64,000 nt of DNA from CAZKWG01 sp964615375 (lineage in GTDB: Bacteria; Myxococcota_A; UBA796; CAZKWG01). This document shows positions 44,620-54,800 of the stretch, piece by piece (position 1 is the first letter of the stretch; every line of letters begins with the position of its first letter). The translations under genes and the position numbers were made by a program. Location: positions 124,001-188,000 of the forward strand of contig CAZTOW010000010.1 in NCBI GenBank assembly GCA_964615375.1, written 5' to 3'. Below the pieces are notes generated by a model that saw nothing but the letters and a program-made list of their open reading frames with translations, did no database searches and was not told the DNA's origin.

Positions 44620-46602
44620 TCAGGTGAAGATGATCTCGTCGAGGCGGGCGGCGCTCAGGCGCCACCGGATCGGCTCGAGTCCGTAGGGGTTCGGGGCCGA
44701 GGGGGCCTCGGCCAGGCTGTGCTGATCCAGGCGACCGCCCGCGGTGGCCTCGTCCTCGGCCAGGGCCAGCGGGGGCCAGGAGGGGAACTCCACGGCGTCG
44801 AGCTTGGACGGGCGCGAGCGGTAGGGGCCGCCGTCGTCCCGCTTCAGCACCGCCGGGCGGCCCTGCGCGAGCTCGGCGCGGTCCAGGCGCGCGCGGTCCA
44901 GGACGATGTCCGCGCCGTCGCCGAGGGTCGTGAGGTCCAGACCCGCCTCCTGAAGCCGGGCGGGACCCTGGAGCGGCGGGAAGCGGTCCTGCTCCAGGAC
45001 CATGCGCCCCAGGCGCGGCAGCGAGCGCGCGCCGAGGTCCGCCCCGTTGAAGCGGCTGCGCCCGAAGACGCCGTCGGGGACCTCGCCGAAGCGGTGCGCC
45101 CCGAAGCGCGACTCGCCGAAGGGTCCCACGCCGCCGTCCTGCAGGCGCGCCCGCCCGAACAGGCTCTCGCCGAACATCGCGTCGGCCCGCGGCGGGGCGA
45201 AGAAGGCGAAGTTCAGCACGGCCTCGTCCCAGCGCCCGGCCTGGCTGAGCCGGTCGGAGGCGGCCAGGACCTCGCCGAGCGCCACGGAGACGGCCATCCC
45301 CACCCGGTCCTCGGGTGAGGCGGGCTCGGGGAGGCGCAGGTGGGCCCCCGGCCGCATGGCGTCGCTCAGCACCACCTCGTCGGAGGGCAGGGCCAGGGAG
45401 GCGATCAGCCGCGCGCGGACGCCCGCCGCGCGACCGTAGGCCAGGGCGCCGGCGAGGGCACGGGCCAGGGCGTTCAGCGGATCGGCGGCGCGCAGCAGGT
45501 GGGGGGGGACGTAGCGGGCGGGGATGTGCAGGGCGAAGGTGGTGGGCTCGCGGCCCACCCAGCGGAGCTCCAGGGAGATCCTGGCCTGATCGCCATTTAC
45601 AACATTTTCGTTTTGTGTTTGATTTCGTCCACCCAGGAAGCGCGCCCCGGGCCCGCGATCCGCCCGCTCGGTGAAGCGCGCGGCTGGATCGTCGAAGAAG
45701 CAGCCGTCCCCGCTGAGCGCCTGCGCGTCCTGCTGGAGGAGCAGCGCGTCCACCAGCGTGCGCCCCGCCCTCGACCAGGACAGGGCATGCTGGCCGTGCT
45801 CCAGCGCGTGGATCCAGGTCCCCGGCCGCCATCGCTCCGGGGTCGCCTGGGCGGGGTCCTCCCCGGCGCCCAGGGTGAACACGGGCGCGGGCGCCACGCG
45901 GCCGTCGAGCTCGGCGGGGCGCTCGTGGCGCAGGCGCAGCTCGGACCCCTCCCCCAGCGTGCCGGAGTAGAGCAGGGTCTCGCCGCGGGCCCCGAGCCGG
46001 ACCATGGGGAACTGCAGGTCGCCGCCCTCGGGGACGAGGCGGATCTCGGGGAGGGCCGGCTCCAGCCCGCCCTGCTCGAGCTCCTGGCGCTCCCCCTCCC
46101 CCAGCGTGAGCGCCGCCTGCTCCAGCCGCTCCGGGTTGTCCTCCAGCTCCAGCCGCACGGCCTCGCGCCGGCCGCGTCCGCTCTCCACCTGAAACATGGC
46201 GACGCGGCGCCCGCTCACCGGATCGGTCTCCAGGCGGGGCTCGTCCACGGCGCGGTAGACCAGGGCGGCGAGGCGCAGCAGGGCGTCGCGGGTGCCGAGG
46301 CCGTCGCGGTGGATGGCCAGGAAGCGGCCGAGCCGGCGACGGAATTCGCGGGGGAGTTCGCCCTCTTCGGGCCGTAGCCCCATCAGATCGCCCAGGCGGC
46401 CCAGCTCGCTCTGCGAGGGGTCCTCCCGGCTCCAGGCCTGGGCCAGCGCGAAGTGGCGCGAGCGCAGCAGGGCGAGGGTGCCGCGCTCCGCCAGGGCCAG
46501 CTCCTCGGCCAGCGCGCCCAGGAGCCCCTGCAGGCGCGGGCCGTCCTGCCAGGCGGGCGGGAGCCTGCCCAGCATGCGCGCGGTCAGCGCGGGAGCGCTC
46601 AC
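44620..46602 (-). CDS. Tail-protein-I/Afp12-like baseplate protein
   Basis: A 660-residue protein following baseplate J with a four-base overlap (ATGA), the position of tail protein I in P2-like tails and of Afp12 in CIS. The N-terminal ~120 residues fit: LPPAWQD, a helical pair with LAERGTLALLRSRHFALAQAW, GDLMGLRP and RFRRRLGRFLAIHRDGLGTRDALLRL. A beta-rich middle follows, then short repeats of the form F(G)E/FGxxRFG (MFGESLFGRARLQDGG, PFGESRFGAHRFGE, VFGRSRFNGADLG). It should link the baseplate wedge to the fibres encoded next. An AT-rich codon patch near 45595-45625 codes for NQTQNENVVN. Confidence 0.7.
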   Translation of the reverse strand: MSAPALTARMLGRLPPAWQDGPRLQGLLGALAEELALAERGTLALLRSRHFALAQAWSREDPSQSELGRLGDLMGLRPEEGELPREFRRRLGRFLAIHRDGLGTRDALLRLAALVYRAVDEPRLETDPVSGRRVAMFQVESGRGRREAVRLELEDNPERLEQAALTLGEGERQELEQGGLEPALPEIRLVPEGGDLQFPMVRLGARGETLLYSGTLGEGSELRLRHERPAELDGRVAPAPVFTLGAGEDPAQATPERWRPGTWIHALEHGQHALSWSRAGRTLVDALLLQQDAQALSGDGCFFDDPAARFTERADRGPGARFLGGRNQTQNENVVNGDQARISLELRWVGREPTTFALHIPARYVPPHLLRAADPLNALARALAGALAYGRAAGVRARLIASLALPSDEVVLSDAMRPGAHLRLPEPASPEDRVGMAVSVALGEVLAASDRLSQAGRWDEAVLNFAFFAPPRADAMFGESLFGRARLQDGGVGPFGESRFGAHRFGEVPDGVFGRSRFNGADLGARSLPRLGRMVLEQDRFPPLQGPARLQEAGLDLTTLGDGADIVLDRARLDRAELAQGRPAVLKRDDGGPYRSRPSKLDAVEFPSWPPLALAEDEATAGGRLDQHSLAEAPSAPNPYGLEPIRWRLSAARLDEIIFT

Positions 46603-48137
46603 GCGCCGGCCCCGGTGACGGCGATGAGCTCGCCGAAGTCGAGGACCGCGCCCTCGGCCAGCGCGAAGGGACGATCGTCGCCGGCCTCGCGGACGGTGAG
46701 CTCCTCGCCCACGCGGAGGCGGAGCGCGCGGATCTCCACGACGAAGGCGCGCGCGCCGAGCAGGCTGACCAGCGACGAGAGGGTCCAGGCCCGATCCGCG
46801 CCGCTGACGGGCAGGGCGGCGTAGGCCTCGGCGAGGGCGGCGCGCACGGTGCCGCGCCAGGTCTCGGCCGAGAGCGCGTTGGGCGAGGTGCGCGCGGTGA
46901 GCGAGAGGAGCGCCACGGGCGGGCGCTGGACGCGGATCACGGGCGGGGAGCGCTCGGGCTCCAGGATGGCGCGCTCGCCCTCGCGGATCTGCCAGGCCGA
47001 GCCGTCGGCCAGCAGGCGCGCGTCCCCGTCGGGGACCCCGGGCTCGCCCTCGTCGTCCAGCGGGCGGGTGGTGGTCTCGGCGAGCAGGCGCGCGGCGGAG
47101 ACCCCGCTCACGGAGAGGGCGGCGCCCTCCACCTTGCGGCGCAGCACGGGCTTGCCGGGCGGGAGGGCGGCCAGGGCGGACACCAGCGCGGCCGAGACCG
47201 CGGCGGAGATCCGGCGCTCCTCGGCCTCGGGCAGCGCGGGATCCTCCAGCGTGATCTCCAGGACGGGCTGGAAGCGCACGGCCCGCAGCAGGTCCAGCTC
47301 CACGCGCACGCCCGCCGCCCGCGCCCGGTCCAGGGCGGCGCGCACGCGCTCCACCCGCGCCCGGTCGCCGGCGAAGTCGGGGTCGGCCACGCGCACGATG
47401 ACGCGCCCCGGCGCCCCGCCGGCGGGCTCCTCGACGCTGACCTGCTGGGCGCCGGCCTCCCGCGCGGCGGCCTCCAGGGCCTCGGCCGTGCTGCGCTCGC
47501 CCACGCGCAGGGCCACGCGCGCCCTCGCCCGCAGGGCCTCGTCGCTCTCGTCCACGCCCGCGCGGGTGATCGGCCTCGGGTTGCTGACGGACTCCACCCC
47601 CAGCAGGGGTCGCGGGAGGATGGTGAGGCTGCCGGCCTCCAGGTTGGGGACGGCGCGCGTGTCCTGGTCGGGGGCCTCCGCCACCTCCACCAGCACGCTG
47701 CGACCGCCCTTCGGGAGCTCGGTGTCGGCGCTGACCTCGAAGACGGGCAGCGGCCTCCCGTCGGGCGTCCGGCCCGTGACGCGCAGGCCGGCGGGGATGG
47801 CGATGGCGGCGTCGGCGGGCGTGAGGCGCGAGAAGCTCACCTGCCCGGCCAGGCGCCCGGCGCGGGCGCGGGTGAGCCCCAGCAGCGCCACGACCTGATC
47901 GAGGGCCTCGCCGTCGGCGGTCTCCAGGTAGCCGGCGGCGTGCGCGCGGGAGAGCACCTCGTAGAAGGTGGCGACCTCGCGGGCGAAGGTCTCGACCAGC
48001 GTGCGCGCCACGCTGCCCGGCGTCTCGTCGCTGACCACCCCGCGCTCCACCAGCCCGGCCATGAGGCGTCCAGCCACGCCCTGAAATGTGGTGTCCAGGC
48101 CGGGGGGGAAGGCGATGGGGTCAACGCGGTTGGGCAT
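46599..48137 (-). CDS. Baseplate J-like wedge protein
   Basis: A 512-residue baseplate_J (gp47/gp6-type) protein, first gene of the tail operon. Typical elements: TFARE(V)ATFYEVLSRAHAAGYLETADGEALDQVVALLGLTR at 55-95, the PAGLRVTGRTPDGR barrel, AVPNLEAGSLT, RARVALRVGERSTAEALEAAAREAGAQQVSVEE and the alternating-strand end. It forms the wedge ring that triggers sheath contraction. I take the ATG at 48137 (AGGA 8 bases upstream) instead of a GTG six codons earlier. It is transcribed away from the lipoprotein gene across operator sites 3a and 3b. Confidence 0.92.
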   Translation of the reverse strand: MPNRVDPIAFPPGLDTTFQGVAGRLMAGLVERGVVSDETPGSVARTLVETFAREVATFYEVLSRAHAAGYLETADGEALDQVVALLGLTRARAGRLAGQVSFSRLTPADAAIAIPAGLRVTGRTPDGRPLPVFEVSADTELPKGGRSVLVEVAEAPDQDTRAVPNLEAGSLTILPRPLLGVESVSNPRPITRAGVDESDEALRARARVALRVGERSTAEALEAAAREAGAQQVSVEEPAGGAPGRVIVRVADPDFAGDRARVERVRAALDRARAAGVRVELDLLRAVRFQPVLEITLEDPALPEAEERRISAAVSAALVSALAALPPGKPVLRRKVEGAALSVSGVSAARLLAETTTRPLDDEGEPGVPDGDARLLADGSAWQIREGERAILEPERSPPVIRVQRPPVALLSLTARTSPNALSAETWRGTVRAALAEAYAALPVSGADRAWTLSSLVSLLGARAFVVEIRALRLRVGEELTVREAGDDRPFALAEGAVLDFGELIAVTGAGA

Positions 48138-48191
48138 GAGGTGTCCTGGGCTCACTCGACCACGGGTGAGACCCCGAACACATGTTCAGAA

Positions 48192-48246
48192 ATATCTCGT
48201 GATGAAGCGAGACGCGGTTCTCTCCTCCCGTTTCGAGAGATCTCGA
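48192..48246. promoter_or_regulatory. Operator-like palindromes, sites 3a and 3b, before the tail operon
   Basis: Site 3a: ATATCTCG-N8-CGAGA (TCTCG 48195-48199, CGAGA 48208-48212). Site 3b: TCGAGA-GA-TCTCGA, a perfect palindrome at 48233-48246 with the same CGAGA-N2-TCTCG core and flanking TT as site 1. Both lie in the 167-base divergent gap, site 3b 96 bases before the baseplate J start and 59 bases before the rightward lipoprotein start. Confidence 0.7.
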
Positions 48247-48304
48247 GAGTTGTCCGAATGAGGCATAGTGAGCTAGCTTCATCGCCAACCTACCCGGAGT
48301 CCCG

Positions 48305-50362
48305 ATGCGCCTCAGCCTGCTGGCCCTGCTGCTCCTCGCCTGCGATCCGCCCAAGGACACGGGCGTCGACTCGACAGATCTGGACGACAGCGACTCCCTC
48401 CCTCCGGACTCCGCAGAGACGGGCGAGACGGGCGAGACCGGCGACCCGCTCCCGCTGGGCAGCGTCTCGGGGACGGCCACCGTGCTGCTGAGCGGCGCCG
48501 AGATCCTCAGCTTCGGCGTACCGATCCCCCGCGGCGACGTGGACGATCTGACCGAGCTGCGGGTGGCGGTGGACGGCCTCTCCGTGCCCTTCCAGGCGGC
48601 GGAGGTCTTCTCCTGGTGGGACGCCGAGGGGACCCGCGAGGGGGCCCGTGTTGTGTTGGTGCAGCTCGACGCGACGCTGATGAGCTCGGACACGGCCGCG
48701 CTGGAGATCTCCTGGGGCCTGGGCCTGCCCGGCGAGCCGCCGGGGACCGACGTGATCGACCCGCAGAACGACGAGGTCTCCGACGACGTGGAGGAGACGG
48801 TGCGCCAGGCCACGCGCACCATCGCCGAGGTGGACGGGGCCGCCGCCCTCGTGGAGACCGAGACCTGGGAGGAGACGCAGTACACGGCCCGCCAGCCGCG
48901 GGTGCTGGTGGTGCTGGACCTGGACGCCTGGACCGGCAGCGAGGCCCTCGGCCGCACCCCGCCGCCCTCGAGCTGGAGCGGGCTCGGGATGGGAGGGCTG
49001 AGCCCGCTCGGCGACGCGCTCCAGCCCTTCATGAGCAGCGCGGCCCAGCAGCAGGACTACGCGCTCAACCCGAACGGCACGCTGGACCCCACCGACCCGC
49101 TCCAGTACGAGTTCGGGCGCTGCTCGACGATGATCCAGGCGGCGCTGCTGTCGGAGGACGCGGCGCTGCTGGCCGAGTCCCACCGCCTCTGCGCCTGGTA
49201 CGGCGAGAACACCGAGAGCTGGGCCGCCTCCCTCGGGCTCTGGACGCTCAACGACCCGGTCTCCGGGCTGATCTTCCACGCCCGGGACCTGTTCGAGTTC
49301 GCCACGATCTCCGGGGACTGGTCCACCGTGGACACCCACGCCCGCGTGGCGCAGGCCTGGATGGAGGCCCCCCTCGTCGAGGCCTACCGCGAGGGGCGCG
49401 TCGAGGGCGACCTGTGGATGGAGCAGTTCGTCGGCACCGCCGCCGAGGGGATCTGGTACGGCTGGCTGGCCACGGGCGACACCGCCATGCTGGACGCGAT
49501 GGAGGAGCTGGTCGCCGCCATCCACACCCACGTCACCGGGACCGACGAGCAGCTCGCGGCCATGGGCGTCGGCTTCCCGTCCCAGGGCTGCATGGTCCAC
49601 ACCGAGAAGCAGCACGACGAGAGCCTGGACGAGGACAGCCCCTGGTGCTCGCCCTGGCAGACCGCGACCCTGGTGGACCCGCTCACGCAGTACCGCGAGC
49701 TGACCGGCGACGGGCGCGTGGACGAGATCTTCCTGGCGCTGGGCCGCTACCTGCGCGACACGGGCACCCACTACACCCGCGAGGAGCGCTGGTACTGCGA
49801 CAGCTTCATGGAGCCGTACACCTGCTACGACGCGACGGAGGGGGCGCCCCAGCGGGTGCTCACCGCCGTCTACGGGGCGGCCCGCGACGCGGACGGCGAG
49901 CGCGTGCTGCGCCCGGACTATGGCGAGTTCGCCCACTGCCCGGACATCAGCGCGCTGGCCGCCGCCTCCTACGCCGCGATCCTGCGCAACCCCGACTGGG
50001 ACCAGGGCGCCGTGGGCCCCTTCGACAGCGAGACCGAGAGCCTGCGCGTCCTGCACCAGGAGCTGGCCGCCTGCGCGAACTGGGTCACCAGCTACTACCA
50101 CCGCGAGCGGCGCAACCCCTCCTACTGGACCGCGGAGCTGCTGGCCGAGGGGCTCACCGACCCCGACGCCTTCATCGCCCGCTACAAGATCGGCTACCCC
50201 GACTACGTCGCCGAGCCGCTGCGCATGCCGAGCTGGTGGTTCAACGCCGGACTCGGGCAGATCGCCACCCTGCTGGACGCCGGGGTCACTTTGGACGTCG
50301 TGGAGGGCGGGCAGCTGGACCCCGAGGAGTGCGCCGACACGGGCTCCAGCCTCTGCCCCTGA
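48305..50362 (+). CDS. Lipoprotein with possible glycoside-hydrolase-like barrel
   Basis: A 685-residue lipoprotein. Signal peptide MRLSLLALLLLAC ends in a lipobox at Cys13, followed by a Asp/Thr/Ser/Gly linker (~18-48). The N-terminal domain (GVPIPRGDVDDLTELRVAVDGLSVPFQ) resembles the first domain of PcRGLX/YetA-type polysaccharide lyases. The rest is helical with many aromatic residues and paired Cys, e.g. HRLCAWYGENTESW, YGWLATGDTAMLDAMEEL, SYYHRERRNPSYWTAELL, which recalls alpha/alpha-barrel glycan enzymes. No catalytic residue can be assigned. GGAG lies 5 bases upstream of the ATG. It faces the tail operon across the shared operator, so it may take part in the same response. Confidence 0.5.
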   Translation: MRLSLLALLLLACDPPKDTGVDSTDLDDSDSLPPDSAETGETGETGDPLPLGSVSGTATVLLSGAEILSFGVPIPRGDVDDLTELRVAVDGLSVPFQAAEVFSWWDAEGTREGARVVLVQLDATLMSSDTAALEISWGLGLPGEPPGTDVIDPQNDEVSDDVEETVRQATRTIAEVDGAAALVETETWEETQYTARQPRVLVVLDLDAWTGSEALGRTPPPSSWSGLGMGGLSPLGDALQPFMSSAAQQQDYALNPNGTLDPTDPLQYEFGRCSTMIQAALLSEDAALLAESHRLCAWYGENTESWAASLGLWTLNDPVSGLIFHARDLFEFATISGDWSTVDTHARVAQAWMEAPLVEAYREGRVEGDLWMEQFVGTAAEGIWYGWLATGDTAMLDAMEELVAAIHTHVTGTDEQLAAMGVGFPSQGCMVHTEKQHDESLDEDSPWCSPWQTATLVDPLTQYRELTGDGRVDEIFLALGRYLRDTGTHYTREERWYCDSFMEPYTCYDATEGAPQRVLTAVYGAARDADGERVLRPDYGEFAHCPDISALAAASYAAILRNPDWDQGAVGPFDSETESLRVLHQELAACANWVTSYYHRERRNPSYWTAELLAEGLTDPDAFIARYKIGYPDYVAEPLRMPSWWFNAGLGQIATLLDAGVTLDVVEGGQLDPEECADTGSSLCP

Positions 50363-50427
50363 ACAGGCAGTCGGGATCGGGCTCGCCGAGGACGCGCGCT
50401 CGGGACGTGCTATCTTCCTCGAAGCGC

Positions 50428-51828
50428 ATGTCCCCCCAGGCCCAGCCGCACACCACAGCCTCCATCCCCCTACGGATAGGCACCGTCGACCTCCGCACCC
50501 GGCAGCTCCGGGGCGCGGGGGGCCTCGTGGTCGTGCTCACCAGCCGCGAGGTCGACCTGCTCGCGCGGCTGGCCAGCGCGCCCGGCGAGGTGGTCAGCGC
50601 CGAGGATCTCCTGGAGGCCGTCTGGGGCCGGCGCTGGACGGGGGAGCCCACCGAGCTGGGCGTCGTGCGAAACTCGGTGTTCAAGCTCCGCCAGAAGGTG
50701 GAGCGCAACCTGGCCGCGCCCGAGCACATCCTGACCGTGCAGGGCGAGGGCTACCGCTTCGTGCCCCTGGTCGGCTCGCCAGAGCCCGCGCCTCTGGCCC
50801 ATCCCCCCCCACCGGCCCCCCCACCCCTCCGCGCCCTCCCCAGCGCGCGCGTCAGCCCCCCGGACCCCAGCGAGCCCTGGGATCCCGCCTGGGACGTGGG
50901 CCGGGTCGAGGAGGCCGCCCGCGCCCGCCAGGCCCTCGACCGTCCCGCGCGCCCCCTGCTGATCACCGCCCCCTGGCGCGCCGGCAAGAGCTGGTTCCTG
51001 CGCCGCCTGCTCAGCGCGCTGGAGCCCGGGGACGCCGTGGCCCGCCTGGACCCGCGCGCCATGCCCCCGGAGACCCTGGCCGATCCCGCCGAGCTCATCG
51101 GCTTCCTGGCGCTGCTCATCGGCGACGCGCTGGGACTGCCCGAGGACGAGGTGGAGCGGGCCCTGGTCGGGCGAGGCCCGGCCGCCTGGCGCTTCCGCCG
51201 CTGGATGGAGCACACCGCGCTGCCCAGCGCGTCCGGTCGCCTCATCCTGGCCTTCGAGGACCTGGATCGCCTGGCCCGCGCCCCCGTCTTCGGCGAGCTG
51301 CTCGCCCTGCTGCGCAGCCAGGCCGAGGAGGAGCGCCCCGTCTGGGGGCGCCTGCGCGTGGTGACCACCAGCCGGACCTCGGTGGCCCGCCTGACCAGCG
51401 GACTCGCGTCCTCGCCCTTCAACCTCGGCCAGAGCGTGCCCCTGCCGCCCCTGGGCGCCGCCGAGCTCGGCCTGCTCTGCGCCCGCGCCGGTCTGCCCGC
51501 GCGGCCCGAGGCCCTCGAGCGCGCCACCCTCGCCACCGGCGGCCACCCCTGGCTGCTGCGCCTGCTCCTCTCCGAGGCCGCCCGCGCCGGCGCCCCCCTC
51601 GACGATCCGGGGCTCCAGGAGCGCGCCCTCGCCCCGGCGGCGGCCGATCTCTCCGTGATCCTGCGGCAGCGCGCCGAGCTGCTGCCCGCCCTGGCGCTGG
51701 CCCTCGACGCCGCTGACCAGCCCGTGGCTCCCGCCGACGTGGACACCCTCATCGAGCTCGGCCTGATCCTGGGGAGCCGCCCCCCCTATCGCGCGGCGGC
51801 CCCCGCGCTGCTCCGCCTCCTGCGTTGA
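50428..51828 (+). CDS. Winged-helix (OmpR/ToxR-type) DNA-binding protein with AAA-like domain
   Basis: A 466-residue regulator candidate. Residues ~12-110 are a Trans_reg_C winged helix: SREVDLLARLASAPGEVVSAEDLLEAVWG, VVRNSVFKLRQKVE, HILTVQGEGYRF. A Pro-rich linker (~115-150) leads to a P-loop domain (ITAPWRAGKSWFLRRLL, ~180-195; FEDLDRL as Walker-B-like, ~275) similar to the AAA_35 group. No receiver domain is present, so control is likely through the ATPase part. It starts at the ATG 50428 with a weak GAAG site; longer upstream frames would run into the lipoprotein gene. It overlaps the next gene by four bases (TTGA) in a three-gene operon. Confidence 0.8.
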   Translation: MSPQAQPHTTASIPLRIGTVDLRTRQLRGAGGLVVVLTSREVDLLARLASAPGEVVSAEDLLEAVWGRRWTGEPTELGVVRNSVFKLRQKVERNLAAPEHILTVQGEGYRFVPLVGSPEPAPLAHPPPPAPPPLRALPSARVSPPDPSEPWDPAWDVGRVEEAARARQALDRPARPLLITAPWRAGKSWFLRRLLSALEPGDAVARLDPRAMPPETLADPAELIGFLALLIGDALGLPEDEVERALVGRGPAAWRFRRWMEHTALPSASGRLILAFEDLDRLARAPVFGELLALLRSQAEEERPVWGRLRVVTTSRTSVARLTSGLASSPFNLGQSVPLPPLGAAELGLLCARAGLPARPEALERATLATGGHPWLLRLLLSEAARAGAPLDDPGLQERALAPAAADLSVILRQRAELLPALALALDAADQPVAPADVDTLIELGLILGSRPPYRAAAPALLRLLR

Positions 51829-54800
51829 GCGCGCTGCAGGTCGGAGGCGCCGTCCGGGCCGGCGCCCCCTACGTCGAGCGGCCCGCCGACCGGCTCCTCC
51901 CCGAGGCCCTGCTCCGCGGCGAGCTCTGCTATGTCCTGGCTCCCCGACAGATCGGGAAGTCCAGCCTGCGGGTCCGCGCCGCGGCCACCCTGCGCGCGGC
52001 GGGGCTACGGGTGGTCTCCATCGATCTCTCCGGCTTCGGCGCGGCGGGCCTGGACCCGGAGAGCTGGTTCTACGGCCTCGCCATGGAGCTGGGCGCCGGC
52101 CTGGACCGCGCGGACGCGCACCGCGTCTGGGAGGAGACCGGCGGGCGCCCACCCGCGGCGCGCTGGCTCACCACGCTGGAGCGCCTGGTGGTCCGCGATC
52201 CGGAGCCCCCGGTGGTGGTCCTGCTGGACGAGATCGACGCCGTCCTGGCCCTGCCCTTCGGCGGAGAGGACCTCTTCGCCGCCATCCGCGCCGCCCACGA
52301 CGCGCGGGCCGAGGACCCCGCCTGGGGGCGGCTGCGCTTCGGCCTGCTGGGCGTGGCCTCGCCCGCCGATCTCATCCAGGATCCGCGGCGGACGCCGTTC
52401 AACGTGGGGCGCGCCGTCCGCCTGGAGGACTTCCGGCCCGACGAGGCCGCCGCCCTGCTGCCCGCGCTCACGGGCCTCGGCGCCCCTCCCCAGGCCCTGC
52501 TGGACGCCGTGCTGGGCTGGACCTCGGGCCACCCCTTCCAGACCGCGCAGCTCTGCACGGCCCTGGTCGAGGATCCGGCGCCGGACCCCGCGGAGACCCC
52601 CGAGGCGCGGGCGCGGCGCGGAGTGGACCGCCTCTACCGGGGGCCCTGGCCCGACCCTGGGCTGGAGGCCGCCGGTCGCCTGCTGCGGGACGCGGCCACC
52701 CCCGAGCTCCTCAGCCTCTACCGCCGCGCCCTCGCCCCGGCCGGGCTCCCCTGGGACCCCCGCTCGCCCGCCCAGGCGCGCCTGAGCCTCACCGGGCTGG
52801 TGGCCGTGCGCGGGGCGAGCCTCCAGGTGCGCAACGAGATCATCCGCTCCACCTACAACCAGGAGTGGGTCTCCGCCCTCCAGGGGCGGCGCCAGCTCCG
52901 GGAGCGGGCCTGGGCCTGGGCGGAGGCCGGGCGCCCGGACGCGCTGCTCCTGGACGAGCGCGCGCTGGGCGGGCTGCGGGCGGAGGGCGCGACCTCGGGC
53001 GAGCTCGACCGCGAAGAGGAGGCTTATCTCCTACGATCCGAGGCGCACATCGTCGCGCGGGCGGCGCGGGTGCGCGCTCGGGGGCTGATCGCGGTGGCCC
53101 TGACCCTGCTGCTGCTGCTGGCCGCCGCGGCCCTCCTGGCCTGGGAGGAGCGCCAGGACGCCGCGATGCAGGCCATGGCCCAGCAGGTGGCGGACATCCC
53201 TCAGCGCGCCGCGATCCCGGGGCGCCAGGAGGAGGCCCTCGCCGAGGCCCTGGAGGCCTGGGCCGCGCTGCGGGAGACCCCCTTCGCCGCCCTGGCCACG
53301 CGCGGCCTCGCCGAGACCCTGGAGGTGGTGCGCGGGCCCCGGCTGGGGGAGGGCGGGGCCCTGAGCCTGGCCTGGCTGGACGCGCACAGCCTGCTGGTGG
53401 GGCGGAGCGATGGGCGACTAGAAAAACTAGTGAATTTTCACATGGTCGCCGCGCAGGTCGCCCTGGGGAGCGCGATCAGCGCCCTGGCGGTGAGCTCGGA
53501 CGGCGCGCGCGCGCTGGTGGGCAGGGAGGACGGCGAGGTGCGCTGGTGGGACCTGCGCGCCTGGGCGCCCGTGGGGAAGCCCGCCCGCCCGCATGCGCCC
53601 GCCCCCTCCCAGACCTGCCTGCAGCGAGGGGCGAAGGAGCGGAGCCCCGGCGTCCGCGTCGCGCGCCTGAGCCCGGGGGGCCTGGGGCTCACCCTGGGTG
53701 CCGAGGGGGGGGTGCGGCTCTGGGAGCCGGGCGGAGAGGGGCGAGCGCTGGCGGTGCAGGGCGCGCTGGACGCCGTCTTCTCCCCGCAGGGCGACCGGGT
53801 GGCCGTGGCCACGCGAGGAGGAGAGCTGCAGATCTTCGACGCCACGTCGGGTGATCGGCTGGAGACCCGCGGCCCCTGGGCGGGCTCCCCCGCCGATCCG
53901 CTGGAGTGCGAGGGGCTGAGGGAGAGCCCGGACGCGCTGGTGGCGCTGGCCTCGTCACGCTCCGGCGTGCTGGCGGCGGCGGGTCGCCACGGGGTCGTCA
54001 CGCTGGGCGGCTGGGAGCCCGGGGCCCCGACGCTGGAGCTCCCCGTGCCCGGGTTGGCCGCCTGGTCCATCACCTTGAGCCCGGACGGTACCATCCTGGC
54101 CACGAGCGCCGAGGACGGCGCGATCCGGCTGTGGGACACGCAGACCGGCGCGCTGCGCATGGAGCACCGGGAGCCTCGACAGGGCACCATCGCGCTCGAG
54201 TTCTCACCCGACGGGGCCTGGCTCGCCGCCACCGGCCACGACGACCGTGTCTTCGTCTGGGACGTCGCCGGTGGCGATCTGCTGTGGAAGGCGGCCTCCA
54301 TGGACGGCACCGGCCTCGCGCTGGCCTTCTCCCCGGACAGCCTCCACCTCGCCGCCGCGGGGGAGGCGGGGGCCTGGCGCTTTGGCGCGGGACCCTCCGT
54401 GGCGCTCGACCGCTGGGCCAGCCCCGAGAAGGGCCGCCCGAGCTCGCTCTCGGTCGCGCCGGACGGCGCGGTGGCGGTGACCTGGACCGACGGCGCGCCG
54501 GAGATCCTCCTGCCGGGCGGGCGGCGCTCCGCGGAGCAGCCCCTCCCCGAGGGCCCGGTGGACACCGCCCTCTTCTCGCCGGACGGCGCGCGCCTGCTGT
54601 GGAGCGGCCCGAGCGGGGCCTGGCTGGCGCGGCGCGGGGAGGCGCCGGGCCCGCAGCTCCCCGGGCGCGCCATGTACTGGCAGGATCCCTGGTCGGCGGA
54701 CGGCTCCCGGGTCGCCCTGTGGGACGCGGGCACCATCCGGATCCTCGACCGGGACGGCGCGACGATCTCCACCCTGGGTGGATCTCTGCGGCCGGAGCTG

